Shown: positions 1 through 8,975, counted from the first letter of the stretch. The stretch: 64,000 bases of DNA from Bradyrhizobium sp. LTSP849 (GCF_000938255.1 NZ_JYMR01000052.1:535415-599414), one strand, 5' to 3'. The notes: generated by a model from the sequence alone, not told the origin. Numbers and translations: made by a program.

Positions 1-1
1 A

Positions 2-110
2 GGCCGGGACCCATACCGCGTGATCCATCGATGGCGCGCGGTGCAAGTCAAGCCGAACGCTTAACTGAGAGTCTTCGCCAAACTACTCCCTGTGGTTATG
101 GGTCCCGGCC
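2..110. repeat. Dispersed GC-rich inverted repeat
   Basis: GGCCGGGACCCATA at 2-15 returns as its exact reverse complement at 97-110, with about 80 bases between the arms. The right arm overlaps the last codons of the TetR-type gene that follows. The same CCCGG-rich core recurs in the hairpin at 1537-1569. Read through as protein it gives RPGEGRDP, a peptide I associate with Bradyrhizobium-type intergenic repeats (recollection, not searched). The element may extend beyond the left edge of the window. Confidence 0.6.
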
Positions 111-776
111 TTCGCCGGGACGACAGCGGGGGTTACCCCTCGCCCCCACCATCACATCGATCGCACCCTTCACGATCGCCTCCAGCTCCTTCCGCGGCAC
201 GCGCGCGCGGGAGCGGATCGCGATGGTGTGGATGGTGGCGGAGGCGAGCTGCGCCAGCACGGCGGGATCGGCGCTCTCCGGCAGCTCGCCTTTCTCCTTG
301 GCGCGGCGGAAGCAACTTGCAAAAGCCTTGTCGAGCTCTGAGAGACCTTCGAGCACCATCGCGCGAATGTCGGGATCGCCGACCGCTTCGGACGCCGCCG
401 TCACCACGGTAAAACAGCCGCGCGGGCCGGTTTCGCCTGAGAGATAGATGTTCAGCGCGGAGGCATAGATGCGCACGAGCCGCTCGCGCACCGGCATCTC
501 CTCGCGGAAGATTGCGACCATCGAGGCGCGCGCATCTTCGCGGTAGCGCTGATAGCTCTTGATGTAGAGCTCGCGCTTGTCGCCGAAGGCACCATAAAGG
601 CTCGGCCGGTTCATGCCGGTGGCTTCGCTGAGATCATCGAGCGAGGTTGCGGCAAAGCCCTGCTTGCGGAACAGATCGAGCGCCTTGCCGAGCGCAATTT
701 CAGGCTCGTAGGCGCGCGGACGGCCGCGGCGCTTCGGCTGGTTGGCAGCATCTGGCGGTTTTGATTTATGTACCAT
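96..776 (-). CDS. TetR/AcrR family transcriptional regulator
   Basis: A 226-residue DNA-binding repressor-type protein. The basic N-terminus (KRRGRPRAY) leads into a TetR helix-turn-helix at about residues 20-65 (FAATSLDDLSEATGMNRPSLYGAF), followed by an all-helical ligand-binding part. It is divergent from a glutathione S-transferase gene across 101 bases, and its start codon lies inside one arm of an inverted repeat (761-776 / 815-830), so it probably represses both itself and the transferase gene. The last residues (RPGEGRDP) are encoded by a dispersed repeat that seems to have replaced the original 3' end. The ligand is unknown; an electrophile or xenobiotic would suit the neighbour. Confidence 0.88.
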   Translation of the reverse strand: MVHKSKPPDAANQPKRRGRPRAYEPEIALGKALDLFRKQGFAATSLDDLSEATGMNRPSLYGAFGDKRELYIKSYQRYREDARASMVAIFREEMPVRERLVRIYASALNIYLSGETGPRGCFTVVTAASEAVGDPDIRAMVLEGLSELDKAFASCFRRAKEKGELPESADPAVLAQLASATIHTIAIRSRARVPRKELEAIVKGAIDVMVGARGNPRCRPGEGRDP

Positions 777-830
777 TTCGCAAATTAATCCTTGACCACC
801 CGCATACTATGCAAGATGGTACAAAAATCA
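761..830. promoter_or_regulatory. Divergent promoter with TetR operator candidate
   Basis: Two arms, 761-776 on one strand and 815-830 on the other, match as TTGATTT(A/T)TGTACCAT with one mismatch in 16 bases and a 38-base spacer. The left arm covers the ATG of the TetR gene. The right arm lies 18 bases after a TTGACC -35 candidate (792-797) and would cover the -10 region of the transferase promoter. Role as repressor sites is inferred from position and symmetry. Confidence 0.55.
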
Positions 831-877
831 ATCTGGCCAGGTTGAGCGAACCCAAGAATTGCCCAAGGAGGCTACAG

Positions 878-1522
878 ATGGATCTTTATTTCCAGCCGCT
901 CGCCTGTTCGATGGCGACGCGCATCGCGCTTTATGAAGCTGGCGCGGAGGCGAACTATCTCGAAGTCGATTCCCCGACAAAGACCGTGCTGAAGGACGGC
1001 GCCGACTTCCGTGCCATCAACCCGATCGGCCTGGTGCCGGCGCTGCGCACCGATGAGGGCGTGGTGCTGACCGAGAACGCGGCGATCCTGCAATATGTCG
1101 CCGACCGCTTTCCGCAATCGGGCCTCGGCACCGGCGCTGGCATCGACCGCACGCGGCTGCATCAATGGCTGTGCTTCATCGGCACCGAGCTGCACAAGGG
1201 GCTGTTCATCCCCGTGCTCGACCGCAAGGCGCCGCAGGAGACAAAGGCCTACGCGCTAGAGAAGAACCTGTCGCGGCTCGACTATGTCGAGAACCACCTG
1301 AAGGGGCGCGAGTTCCTGCTCGATCACTTCACCGTCGCCGATGCCTATCTCGTCACGGTCATCAACTGGACCATGGCGACACCGCCGATCGAGCTCGCGA
1401 AATGGCCGAACCTGAAGGCCTATTACGAGCGGCTGCGCCAACGGCCCTCGGTCGCCAAGGCGATCGCGGAAGAGTTCGAGCTGTACAAGGCCGAGCAGGT
1501 GCGGAAGAAGGCGGCGGCGTAA
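878..1522 (+). CDS. Glutathione S-transferase family protein
   Basis: A 214-residue cytosolic GST. The N-terminal thioredoxin-like domain (1-80) starts MDLYFQPLACSMATRIAL and contains the glutathione-site segment NPIGLVPALRTDEG followed by LTENAAILQYVADRF; the C-terminal helical domain follows (about 90-205). The start at 878 is chosen because AAGGAG lies 8 bases upstream; a longer frame reading from 647 runs through the divergent regulator and is not real. Expected role is conjugation of glutathione to electrophiles or a related thiol transfer. Probably controlled by the divergent TetR protein. The exact GST class is not certain, though the CSMA N-terminus resembles beta/GstB-like bacterial forms. 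Confidence 0.92.
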   Translation: MDLYFQPLACSMATRIALYEAGAEANYLEVDSPTKTVLKDGADFRAINPIGLVPALRTDEGVVLTENAAILQYVADRFPQSGLGTGAGIDRTRLHQWLCFIGTELHKGLFIPVLDRKAPQETKAYALEKNLSRLDYVENHLKGREFLLDHFTVADAYLVTVINWTMATPPIELAKWPNLKAYYERLRQRPSVAKAIAEEFELYKAEQVRKKAAA

Positions 1523-1536
1523 GCGTTACGCGAAAC

Positions 1537-1569
1537 ATGTCGTCCCGGCTAACGAAGCCGGGACGACAT
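1537..1569. terminator. Hairpin between convergent genes, likely bidirectional terminator
   Basis: A perfect 14-base-pair stem (1537-1550 with 1556-1569, ATGTCGTCCCGGCT) closes a 5-base loop between the 3' ends of the GST and hyuB genes. There is no T-tract, so it may be a dispersed palindromic repeat that also stabilises or ends transcripts. Its core is shared with the repeat at the left edge. Confidence 0.5.
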
Positions 1570-1581
1570 TCCAAAACTTCG

Positions 1582-3240
1582 TCAGCGCGCATGCCCGTAG
1601 ATGGCGGACGCGTTATCGGCCGACACCAAGCCGCTCTCGACATCGTCCTTGATGGCGGCGCGATCGCGCTCGGTCGGAGCCCCGATACCGGCACCGCCCG
1701 GCGTCATCACCACCAGACGGTCGTCCGGCGGCACCTGCTGAAAGCCTTTGCCGCGCAGCTTCTTTCCGGACTTCAGGCCGACATAGCCGGCCTCGCCGTT
1801 CCGGCCGCCATCGCGGCCGCGCGGCGGATGATCGATGCGGTCGAACGCCGCCAAAATGTCGAACGGCGCATCGACGCCGCTGCCGACCTCGATGATCTGG
1901 CCGAGGCCGCCGCGGGTGCGCCCTGCTCCGCCGGAATCCGGACGCAGCTCCTTGCGCCAGAAGATCAGCGGCGTCTGCGTTTCCGCGATTTCGACCGGCG
2001 TGCCGCGCACGCCGCTGGGATAGGCGGTCGCCGACAGCCCGTCCTTCGCAAAGCGCGCGCCGGTGCCGCCATTGGAGGTCACCGCCATCGAGAATCCGTA
2101 ATTGCCGCCGGCGCCCGAGCGCGTCTGGCCGCGCACGTTGAGATTCCACAGGCAGGACGTGCCTTCCGCCGGCACGCGCTCGGGAATGATCTGGCGCAGG
2201 CAGCCGAACACGACGTCGGGCAGCATCTGGCCGACGATGTGACGCGACGCCACCGGCGCCGGCTTCGGCGCATTGAGGATCGCGCCCGAAGGGGCCGACA
2301 CCGTCAGCGGCGACAGCGAGCCGGCATTGTTCGGGATCTGCGAGGCAACGACACAGCCGAGGCCGAACACGGTGTAGGCCGTGGTGTAGGACAACGGCAC
2401 GTTGATGCCGAACTTCGAGGCGGCTGAGGTGCCGTCGAAGTCGACGTGAATGCCCGTATCCGAAATCGTCAGCGTCGCAGCCAGCGTCACCGGCGTATCA
2501 TAGCCGTCGACGACCATGCTGTTGCGCCAGCTGCCCTTCGGTAGTTTTGCGATCTCGGCCAGCACCGCCTCGCGCGAGCGGTCACAGATGTAATCGCCGA
2601 GCGTATCGAGCGTGTCGATCTCGAACTCGGTCATCATCTCGACCAGGCGCTCGCAGCCGACGTCATTGCAGCCGGCGAGCGAATAGGTGTCGCCCTCGGT
2701 GTCGATCGGCAGCCGGGTGTTGGTGCGGATCATTGCCATCAGCGTCTCGTTGACGACGCCCTGGTCGATCAGCTTCAGCATGGGGATGTAGAGCCCCTCC
2801 ATGAACACGTCGGTGGCATCAGGCCCGAAGCCGATGCCGCCGATGTCCATCAGATGGCTGGTGCAGGAGAACAGCGCGACCGGCTTGCCGTCCTTGAAGC
2901 AGGGCGTGGTGACGACGAAATCGTTGAGATGGCCGGTACCCATCCAGGGATCGTTGGTGATGTAGGCATCGCCCTCCTTCATCGTCTCGATCGGAAAATG
3001 CGCGATGAAGAGCTTGACCGATTCCGCCATCGAGTTGACGTGGCCGGGCGTGCCCGTCACCGCCTGCGCCAGCATCCGGCCCTTGAGGTCGAACACGCCG
3101 GCGGAGAGGTCGCCGCATTCGCGCACAATCGGGCTGAAGGCGGTGCGCAACAGCACCTGCGCCTGCTCCTCGACCACGGCGATCAGCCGGTGCCACATGA
3201 TCTGGAGGTCGATCAGGCTCGCGCCGCTTGCCTTGCTCAT
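1582..3240 (-). CDS. hyuB: Hydantoinase B/oxoprolinase family protein
   Basis: A 552-residue protein matching the full-length hydantoinase B family (N-methylhydantoinase or 5-oxoprolinase B half), which works with an ATP-binding HyuA subunit to open cyclic imides, lactams or related rings, or in some members to carboxylate ketones. Family-type segments include RECGDLSAGVFD near residue 40, GHVNSMAES and NDPWMGTGHLNDF near 65-105, and RGGLGQIIEVGSG near 420. It begins 2 bases after the hyuA stop codon, so the two are translated as a pair. The substrate cannot be told from sequence. Confidence 0.9.
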   Translation of the reverse strand: MSKASGASLIDLQIMWHRLIAVVEEQAQVLLRTAFSPIVRECGDLSAGVFDLKGRMLAQAVTGTPGHVNSMAESVKLFIAHFPIETMKEGDAYITNDPWMGTGHLNDFVVTTPCFKDGKPVALFSCTSHLMDIGGIGFGPDATDVFMEGLYIPMLKLIDQGVVNETLMAMIRTNTRLPIDTEGDTYSLAGCNDVGCERLVEMMTEFEIDTLDTLGDYICDRSREAVLAEIAKLPKGSWRNSMVVDGYDTPVTLAATLTISDTGIHVDFDGTSAASKFGINVPLSYTTAYTVFGLGCVVASQIPNNAGSLSPLTVSAPSGAILNAPKPAPVASRHIVGQMLPDVVFGCLRQIIPERVPAEGTSCLWNLNVRGQTRSGAGGNYGFSMAVTSNGGTGARFAKDGLSATAYPSGVRGTPVEIAETQTPLIFWRKELRPDSGGAGRTRGGLGQIIEVGSGVDAPFDILAAFDRIDHPPRGRDGGRNGEAGYVGLKSGKKLRGKGFQQVPPDDRLVVMTPGGAGIGAPTERDRAAIKDDVESGLVSADNASAIYGHAR

Positions 3241-3242
3241 GA

Positions 3243-5327
3243 TCAGGCCGCCTTCCGTTCCATGACGATGCTGCCGGCACCGTCGATATGGGCATCAAAA
3301 CTGTTGGAGACGAAAGTAGACGTCTCGTCCTCGGCGATCACGGCGGGGCCGGCGATGGTCGCGCCCGGCGCCATGTCCTCGCGGCGATAGAGCGGGATCT
3401 CGATCACCTCGCCCGCCCGGCCGTCGAAAAACTTTCGGCTGCCGGATGCCTTGGCCGCAGGCTTGCGCGTGACAGCCGCGACGACAGACGGATTGCGCGC
3501 GTCCGTCGTGGCGAGCACCGACCAGCTCAAGACTTCGACCGCAGCGCCCGGAATGGCGCGCTCGAACATCGTGGAGTAGTCCGCCTCGAACTTCTGGCGC
3601 AGGCCGGCGAGATCAGCCGTCGTCAGCCGCCGGTTCGGCAGCTCGATTGAGATCTCATGGCCCTGGCCGACATAGCGCATGAAGGCGGCACGACGCTCGC
3701 GCACCGGTGCACCGGCGGCACCGGGCTCGACCAGCGCACGGGCCTCGGTCGCCATCTCCTGAAGCAGGTCGGAGACGGCATCGGTATCGAAATCGTCGAG
3801 CCGGACGTGACGGCTGCGCACCAGCTCATAGGCGATGGGAGCCGCGAGGAATCCCACGGCCGAGCCGACACCGGCATTCGACGGCACGATCACCCGAGAG
3901 ACGCCGATCTTCTCGGCAACACGCGCCGCATGCAGCGGTGCCGCACCACCGAACGCGATCAGCGTATGCTGGCCGACCACCGCGCCACGCTCGACCGCAT
4001 GCACGCGCGCGGCACTCGCCATGTTCTCGCAGACGACCTCATGCACGGCATAGGCCGCGGTTTCTGCCGACAGGCCCAGCGGCTCGCCGACGGCACGCAG
4101 CAGCGCCTGCTTCGAAAGCTCCGGATTGAGCTTGATCGTGCCACCCGCAAAGTCATCGGGATCGATCATGCCGAGGGCAACGTCAGCATCGGTCACGGCC
4201 GGCCGCAGGCCGCCGCGGCCATAGCAGGCAGGCCCCGGCTCGGACGAAGCACTCTCGGGACCGACGGTAACGCGCTTCATCGCATCGACATGCGCGATCG
4301 AACCGCCGCCGGCGCCGATCTCGACCATCTCGATCACGGGAATGCGGACCGGCAGGCCGGAGCCTTTCAGGAAGCGCGCCGCGCGATCGACCTCGAACAC
4401 GCGCGAGGTCTCGGGCTGATATTTTTCGATCAGGCAGATCTTGGCCGTGGTGCCGCCCATGTCGAACGAAAGAACCTTGCTCTCGCCGAGACGCGCCGCG
4501 ATCTGCGCTGCGAAAATGGCGCCGCCAGCCGGACCGGATTCGACGAGGCGCACCGGAAAGCGCCGCGCGGTCTCGATCGAGGTGACGCCGCCGCCGGAGG
4601 TGACGAGATAGATGGCGCCGCGGTACTGCTCGACCTGCAAGGCATCGGCCATGCGGGCGAGATAGCCGTCGATCAGCGGCTGCACATAGGCGTTGGCGAC
4701 CGCCGTGGAGGTGCGCTCATATTCGCGGATCTCAGGACACACGGCCGAGGACACCGTCACGGAGATGCCGGGCATCTCCTCACTGATGATCGCGGCCGCG
4801 CGCCGCTCATGCTCGGGATTGGCGTAGGAATGCAGGAAGGCGATCGCGACGCTCTCGACCTTCAGCGCACGCAATTTCGGCGCGAGTGCGCGCACCGCGG
4901 CTTCGTCGAGCGCGAGGCGGACGGCGCCGTGCGCATCGATGCGCTCGGGCACGGTGAAGCGCAGATTGCGCGGCGCCAGCGGCCGCGGCTTGTCGATGCT
5001 GAGGTCGTATTGGTCGTAGCGGCTCTCGGTGCCGATATCGAGCACGTCGCGGAAACCGTCGGTCGCGATCAGCGCCGTTTTCGCGCCGCGCCGCTCGATG
5101 ATGGCGTTGGTCGCGAGCGTGGTGCCGTGAATGAAGACGTCGATGTCGCTGATATGGGCGCGCACATCGGCGAGGATGAGACGCATCCCATCCAGCACCG
5201 CTTCTTCGGGCCGCGCCGGCGTCGTCAGCAGCTTGCGCGTCTTACGCACCTCACCCATGTCCAGCACGATATCCGTGAACGTGCCGCCGATATCGACGGC
5301 AAGCCGTACCTCGGCTCCCTCAAGCAT
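3243..5327 (-). CDS. hyuA: Hydantoinase A/oxoprolinase family protein
   Basis: A 694-residue ATP-dependent partner of HyuB. It opens with the actin-fold phosphate motif VDIGGTFTDIVLD (about 10-22), carries IHGTTLATNAIIERRG near 85 and the second nucleotide-binding stretch SFDMGGTTAKICLI near 275. The start at 5327 is preferred over an in-frame ATG 48 bases upstream because GGAGAG lies 7 bases ahead and the family begins shortly before VDIGGTF. Forms a two-gene operon with hyuB. Could be N-methylhydantoinase, 5-oxoprolinase-like or acetophenone/acetone carboxylase-like; the family alone does not decide. Confidence 0.9.
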   Translation of the reverse strand: MLEGAEVRLAVDIGGTFTDIVLDMGEVRKTRKLLTTPARPEEAVLDGMRLILADVRAHISDIDVFIHGTTLATNAIIERRGAKTALIATDGFRDVLDIGTESRYDQYDLSIDKPRPLAPRNLRFTVPERIDAHGAVRLALDEAAVRALAPKLRALKVESVAIAFLHSYANPEHERRAAAIISEEMPGISVTVSSAVCPEIREYERTSTAVANAYVQPLIDGYLARMADALQVEQYRGAIYLVTSGGGVTSIETARRFPVRLVESGPAGGAIFAAQIAARLGESKVLSFDMGGTTAKICLIEKYQPETSRVFEVDRAARFLKGSGLPVRIPVIEMVEIGAGGGSIAHVDAMKRVTVGPESASSEPGPACYGRGGLRPAVTDADVALGMIDPDDFAGGTIKLNPELSKQALLRAVGEPLGLSAETAAYAVHEVVCENMASAARVHAVERGAVVGQHTLIAFGGAAPLHAARVAEKIGVSRVIVPSNAGVGSAVGFLAAPIAYELVRSRHVRLDDFDTDAVSDLLQEMATEARALVEPGAAGAPVRERRAAFMRYVGQGHEISIELPNRRLTTADLAGLRQKFEADYSTMFERAIPGAAVEVLSWSVLATTDARNPSVVAAVTRKPAAKASGSRKFFDGRAGEVIEIPLYRREDMAPGATIAGPAVIAEDETSTFVSNSFDAHIDGAGSIVMERKAA

Positions 5328-5449
5328 TCCAAAACTCTCCGTGCTGATCGTCAAATTGCGCAAAAACCGCAGCAATTTTCATACCAGCGACAGCGCCGAT
5401 GGTGAAGCGCGTGGCACCTATGCGGTAGAGGGAGTGCAGTTCGCCGCGC

Positions 5450-6298
5450 TCAGAGCAGGAATGCCAGCGCCGCTTCGCAGCGCTCTTCGACCTTGAGCGT
5501 CAGAAGATCGTCGGCACGGGTGCGCCCGAGATTGACCGCCGCGATCGGGATCTGCCGCTGCGCGGCAGCCTGCACGAAGCGGAATCCGGAATAGACCATC
5601 AGCGATGAGCCGACGATCAGCATGGCATCGGCCTGCGCCAGATGATCCTGCGCGGTGGCGACGATGTCGCGCGGCACGTTCTCGCCGAAGAACACGACGT
5701 CGGGCTTGAGGATGCCGCCGCAGGACTCGCAGGCCGGCACATTGAAGGACGAGAAATCCGCATGCTCCAGATCGGCGTCGCCATCCGGCGCATCCGCGGC
5801 ATCGAGCGTCAGCCATTCGGCATTGGCGCTGCCAAGCGTCTCCTGAAATTCGTTGCGCGGCGTCTTGCGGCCGCATCCCATGCAGCGGACAAGATCGAGC
5901 CGGCCGTGCAGATCAATCACCTGCCGGTGGCCGGCGGATTGATGCAGCCGGTCGACGTTCTGGGTCAGCAGCATCTCGCAGCGACCGTTGGCCTCGATAC
6001 GAGCGAGCGCATGATGCGCATCGTTCGGCCGGGCCTGGCCGAACCGCCGCCAGCCGATCAGGCTGCGCGCCCAATAGCGTTGCCTCGTATGTTCTTCCGA
6101 CATGAAGGCCTGGAAGTTGACCGGCTGGGTTCGCTTCCAGTTGCCGTGGCTGTCGCGATAGTCGGGAATGCCCGAATTGGTGCTGCAACCGGCGCCGGTC
6201 AGCACGAACAGACGCTCGTGCCGGTCGACGAAATCCTGGAGCGGGTGGTTTGCCAGCGGAGCATTTGTCATGGCGCAGATGTAGTCTGTGCCGGCCAC
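5450..6298 (-). CDS. Sir2 family NAD-dependent protein deacylase
   Basis: A sirtuin of about 282 residues. Visible are the NAD-binding GAGCSTNSGIPDYRD (35-49), TQNVD (112-116), catalytic His131 in DLHGRLDLVRC, and four zinc cysteines, Cys139/Cys142 and Cys190/Cys193, the second pair separated from the first by a longer insert than usual. It removes acyl groups from lysines using NAD, giving O-acyl-ADP-ribose. The reading opens with GTG at 6298; an in-frame ATG at 6271 (MTNAPL) is an equally likely start because neither has a clear ribosome site. It has the same strand as hyuAB but lies upstream with a 122-base gap. Confidence 0.93.
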   Translation of the reverse strand: MAGTDYICAMTNAPLANHPLQDFVDRHERLFVLTGAGCSTNSGIPDYRDSHGNWKRTQPVNFQAFMSEEHTRQRYWARSLIGWRRFGQARPNDAHHALARIEANGRCEMLLTQNVDRLHQSAGHRQVIDLHGRLDLVRCMGCGRKTPRNEFQETLGSANAEWLTLDAADAPDGDADLEHADFSSFNVPACESCGGILKPDVVFFGENVPRDIVATAQDHLAQADAMLIVGSSLMVYSGFRFVQAAAQRQIPIAAVNLGRTRADDLLTLKVEERCEAALAFLL

Positions 6299-6408
6299 TT
6301 TTGCCAGATCAGGCGCGCTCAGGCGGTTCGAAGCCGGCGATCAGATTCGCGAAGTGAAATCGGGATCGACCGTCTCTTTGAGACATCCGCATCACCCTTG
6401 CATTCCGA

Positions 6409-7020
6409 TCATTGCGTTGGCTGTTTGGAAGGCACGCCCGGTTTCGGCGGCGCAGCCTGCTTCTGCGAGACCACCGCCTTGCCTTGAGGAGACTCGGGCG
6501 CGGCAGGTGCCACCGGGGCGGATTGGCCGACCGACAGCGACACGCCGAACACGCGCCATTGTCCTTCGACCGGCGCAAACAACAATTCGAAATTCACCTG
6601 CGACGGCACCGATGGAAAAAATCCGGCCATATGCAACAGACCGTTCGGCTCGATCTGCGGCAGCAGTGACAATTGCGGATCGATGACGGTAACGCCGGAG
6701 AGGTCGAGCTTGTCGCCGCGCTGCTTGGCGAAAATTTCAGCAAGCCGCGCGGCGTTGTTGACCTGAAAGCCGGGGGCACCGAGATCGCGCAGCACGGTAT
6801 AGTTGCCGGTCTTGTTGGCCTGGTCGAGCGCGAGCAGCGTCGACCGTATCAGCATGAGCACGCCATTGCGGTCGATGTTGGCGGGCTTTGGTGCCGCCTG
6901 CTGCTGCGGCATCTGTTGCTGCTGCGGCGGCGTCTGCTGCGCGGAGGTCGTCACCACGCCCAGGATCAGCAGCCCGAGAATCACAAGCCCGAGGCCCGCA
7001 CTCACCCAACGCAGCGTCAT
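6409..7020 (-). CDS. Membrane-anchored periplasmic protein of unknown function
   Basis: About 203 residues. An N-terminal hydrophobic segment (VSAGLGLVILGLLILGVV) is a signal anchor or signal peptide; then a Gln/Pro-rich linker (QQTPPQQQQMPQQQ), a compact domain of about 110 residues (NIDRNGVLMLIRSTLLAL to WRVFGVSLSV) and a low-complexity Pro/Ala/Lys tail. The middle domain has the size and ending of an NTF2-like fold, but this is only a resemblance. The ATG at 7020 has GGAAGA 9 bases upstream; an ATG at 7029 is possible. No conserved catalytic pattern is evident. Confidence 0.75.
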   Translation of the reverse strand: MTLRWVSAGLGLVILGLLILGVVTTSAQQTPPQQQQMPQQQAAPKPANIDRNGVLMLIRSTLLALDQANKTGNYTVLRDLGAPGFQVNNAARLAEIFAKQRGDKLDLSGVTVIDPQLSLLPQIEPNGLLHMAGFFPSVPSQVNFELLFAPVEGQWRVFGVSLSVGQSAPVAPAAPESPQGKAVVSQKQAAPPKPGVPSKQPTQ

Positions 7021-7029
7021 GCGAACCAT

Positions 7030-7345
7030 TCTTCCGAGCAGCCGATTGCCGAATATGCGGCAGTTCCCTGTTTCATCGGCATATTCTCGCCGCTGCGAAT
7101 GTGGGCCAGGGCGACGGGCTGAACATCAACCGTTCGGCTGAAGTCGCAGCATTGCCGGTCGCTGGCAGCCGCTTTTCGTCGGGCTGTTGCGGGAATGCAT
7201 CAGGAATGGCGCCAGCAATTCTGCAACACCTGGCGGAAAACCAACGGTCGCATGGTGGTATCGAGACGCCCTCAACCCAACGGTTGATGCACCATTGGCG
7301 TGCTTTCCTCACGTTGGCGTCAATAATGAATGGGGCGCTTAAACA
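7030..7345. other. Intergenic region before the autotransporter gene
   Basis: About 316 bases between divergently read genes. No convincing gene is present. CCAACGGT at 7277-7284 and ACCATTGG at 7291-7298 form a near-perfect (7 of 8) inverted pair that could be a regulator site, and the stretch just before the autotransporter start is AT-richer than its surroundings, as expected for a promoter. Confidence 0.4.
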
Positions 7346-8416
7346 ATGTCATTCCGGTTGCTTGGCGGACTGAACGATGCACGTCTTCCTGAACTCAAGG
7401 GCGCGCGGCGCGGACCGCGCCTCGCGACCTTCGTCCACCGCTTGATATCCGCAAGTTTCGTCCTCGCGGCCGCGGCGGCCCCGCTACTGGCGGTCGGTGA
7501 GGCAGCGGCCGCCGACTACGCCGCGGGTGGTGGCGTGAACAACGGCCCTGCCGGTAACGCGACTGCGGTGGGAAGCCTTGCCTCTACGAACGGCAATGCT
7601 GCAGCAGCCTACGGTGAACAGGCCAACGCAGACGGCTCTGCTGCCACGGCGATCGGTCAGTTCAGCCACGCAACCGGCTTGATCGCCACGGCAATCGGCG
7701 GCAACACGGTGGCCACTGGAGCCGACGCCACCGCACTCGGCAGCCAGGCTAGCGCGATCGGCGACAACGCGACTGCGACCGGCTTTTTCAGCAATGCGAC
7801 CGGCCTGAACGCAACCGCGACGGGCGTCCTCAGCAAGGCGACCGGCGACAACGCAACCGCAACGGGCTCTTCCAGCCAGGCGATTGGAATCAACGCAACG
7901 GCTATGGGCGCAAATAGCGTTGCCAACGGCGCGACTGCGAGTGCTTTTGGAGCCGGGGCGCAGGCGCTGGGGTCAAACTCGGTCGCGATTGGCGCAAATT
8001 CGGTGGCGAGCGCTCCCAACACGGTGTCGTTCGGCACGGCCGGCAATGAGCGCCGGCTGACCAACGTCGCCGCCGGCATCAATGCGACGGACGCCGTCAA
8101 CATGAGCCAGCTGAGCAGCATGTCCTCGGGCTTCCAATCGCAGCTCTCCGGGCTGCAGTCACAGATCTGGAATAACCAAACAGAGGCACGCCGTGGCATC
8201 GCGGCGGCTGTTGCGACCGCCAGCGCCCCGATGCCGTCGGCACCGGGCAAGACCACCTGGCAGATGCGTGGCTCGGTCTATCACGGCGAAGGCGGCTTCG
8301 GTTTCGGCTTCGCCCATCGGCTCAACACCGCCATGCCGCTCAGCGTGGTCGGCGGCTACGGCAATGGCGGGGGCACGGAGCACACCGCCTATCTGGGCCT
8401 CGGTGGCGAGTTCTAA
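7346..8416 (+). CDS. YadA-like trimeric autotransporter adhesin
   Basis: A 356-residue surface protein of the type Vc secretion family. It has an extended N-terminal signal region (hydrophobic ISASFVLAAAAAPLLAV around 33-49), then a head made of about eight or more 14-residue repeats of the pattern xxGxNATAxGxxSx (roughly 90-215), a neck (NTVSFGTAGNERRLTNVAAG and ATDAVNMSQL, about 220-255), a very short stalk (SSGFQSQLSGLQSQIWNN), and a C-terminal membrane anchor of about 55 residues ending in Phe. Three chains should build one 12-stranded barrel. Short for the family, so a stubby adhesin. Ribosome site weak; other starts possible. Confidence 0.9.
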   Translation: MSFRLLGGLNDARLPELKGARRGPRLATFVHRLISASFVLAAAAAPLLAVGEAAAADYAAGGGVNNGPAGNATAVGSLASTNGNAAAAYGEQANADGSAATAIGQFSHATGLIATAIGGNTVATGADATALGSQASAIGDNATATGFFSNATGLNATATGVLSKATGDNATATGSSSQAIGINATAMGANSVANGATASAFGAGAQALGSNSVAIGANSVASAPNTVSFGTAGNERRLTNVAAGINATDAVNMSQLSSMSSGFQSQLSGLQSQIWNNQTEARRGIAAAVATASAPMPSAPGKTTWQMRGSVYHGEGGFGFGFAHRLNTAMPLSVVGGYGNGGGTEHTAYLGLGGEF

Positions 8417-8520
8417 CGCACGAGCGAAGGCGTCACGAAGGCAGGCGGGGAGGCTCCGGGGAGATCGGAATGCACCTCACGGGCGCAGAATGACTGACGG
8501 ACGCGCCTGCGCATCACCCG

Positions 8521-8925
8521 TCAGACCTTGTGGGGACCGACGTCATGCTTGTGCTTGTGAAGAAACCGGGCAAGCTGCCCGCGGAGCGCCGCTGTCTCGA
8601 GCAACGTTCCCACCGACCCGGCGGTGTCGAAAATCTCCCGCTGAAGCGTCGTCGGCAAGGAATTCCATTGCATGATGATGGCCGCGCCGAGACACCGCAA
8701 GACATGCTCTTCTTCCGCGATCAGGGCTGCACCGCGCGAACGCTCCGCCTCCCCGGCGTTGACTGCATCCACGTAGTTCTCCGCAAGGACCTGCTCGTTG
8801 TCCGCGCGCGATACGAGGCTGTCCTGTAGTTTCTCAAATTTGCGGGTATCGTCCTTGCCGGACGAACTCCTGGCCAGTTCGCCGTACGCGGCCGCTTTTG
8901 CACGATACTGTAAGAACTTAAACAT
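8521..8925 (-). CDS. Conserved small protein, function unknown
   Basis: A 134-residue, mostly helical soluble protein (MFKFLQYRAKAAAYGEL...). A segment IMQWNSLPTTLQREIFDTA near 90-108 resembles a pattern I recall from small rhizobial proteins, but I do not recognise the family. The start at 8925 is fixed by GGAGG 5 bases before the ATG; a longer frame reaching 9255 runs through the neighbouring kinase gene and is not real. It lies 50 bases downstream of the histidine kinase gene on the same strand and is probably co-transcribed. Confidence 0.75.
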   Translation of the reverse strand: MFKFLQYRAKAAAYGELARSSSGKDDTRKFEKLQDSLVSRADNEQVLAENYVDAVNAGEAERSRGAALIAEEEHVLRCLGAAIIMQWNSLPTTLQREIFDTAGSVGTLLETAALRGQLARFLHKHKHDVGPHKV

Positions 8926-8975
8926 GCGGCCTCCTTCGTTGAAACTCTCCGCGTACCCAACCTGCCACTTGCAGA

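Noticed and set aside
1165..2427. Plus-strand frame of 420 codons across GST and hyuB
   Set aside because: It reads through two convincing genes in other frames and has the Arg/Ala/His-rich composition of a GC-rich shadow.
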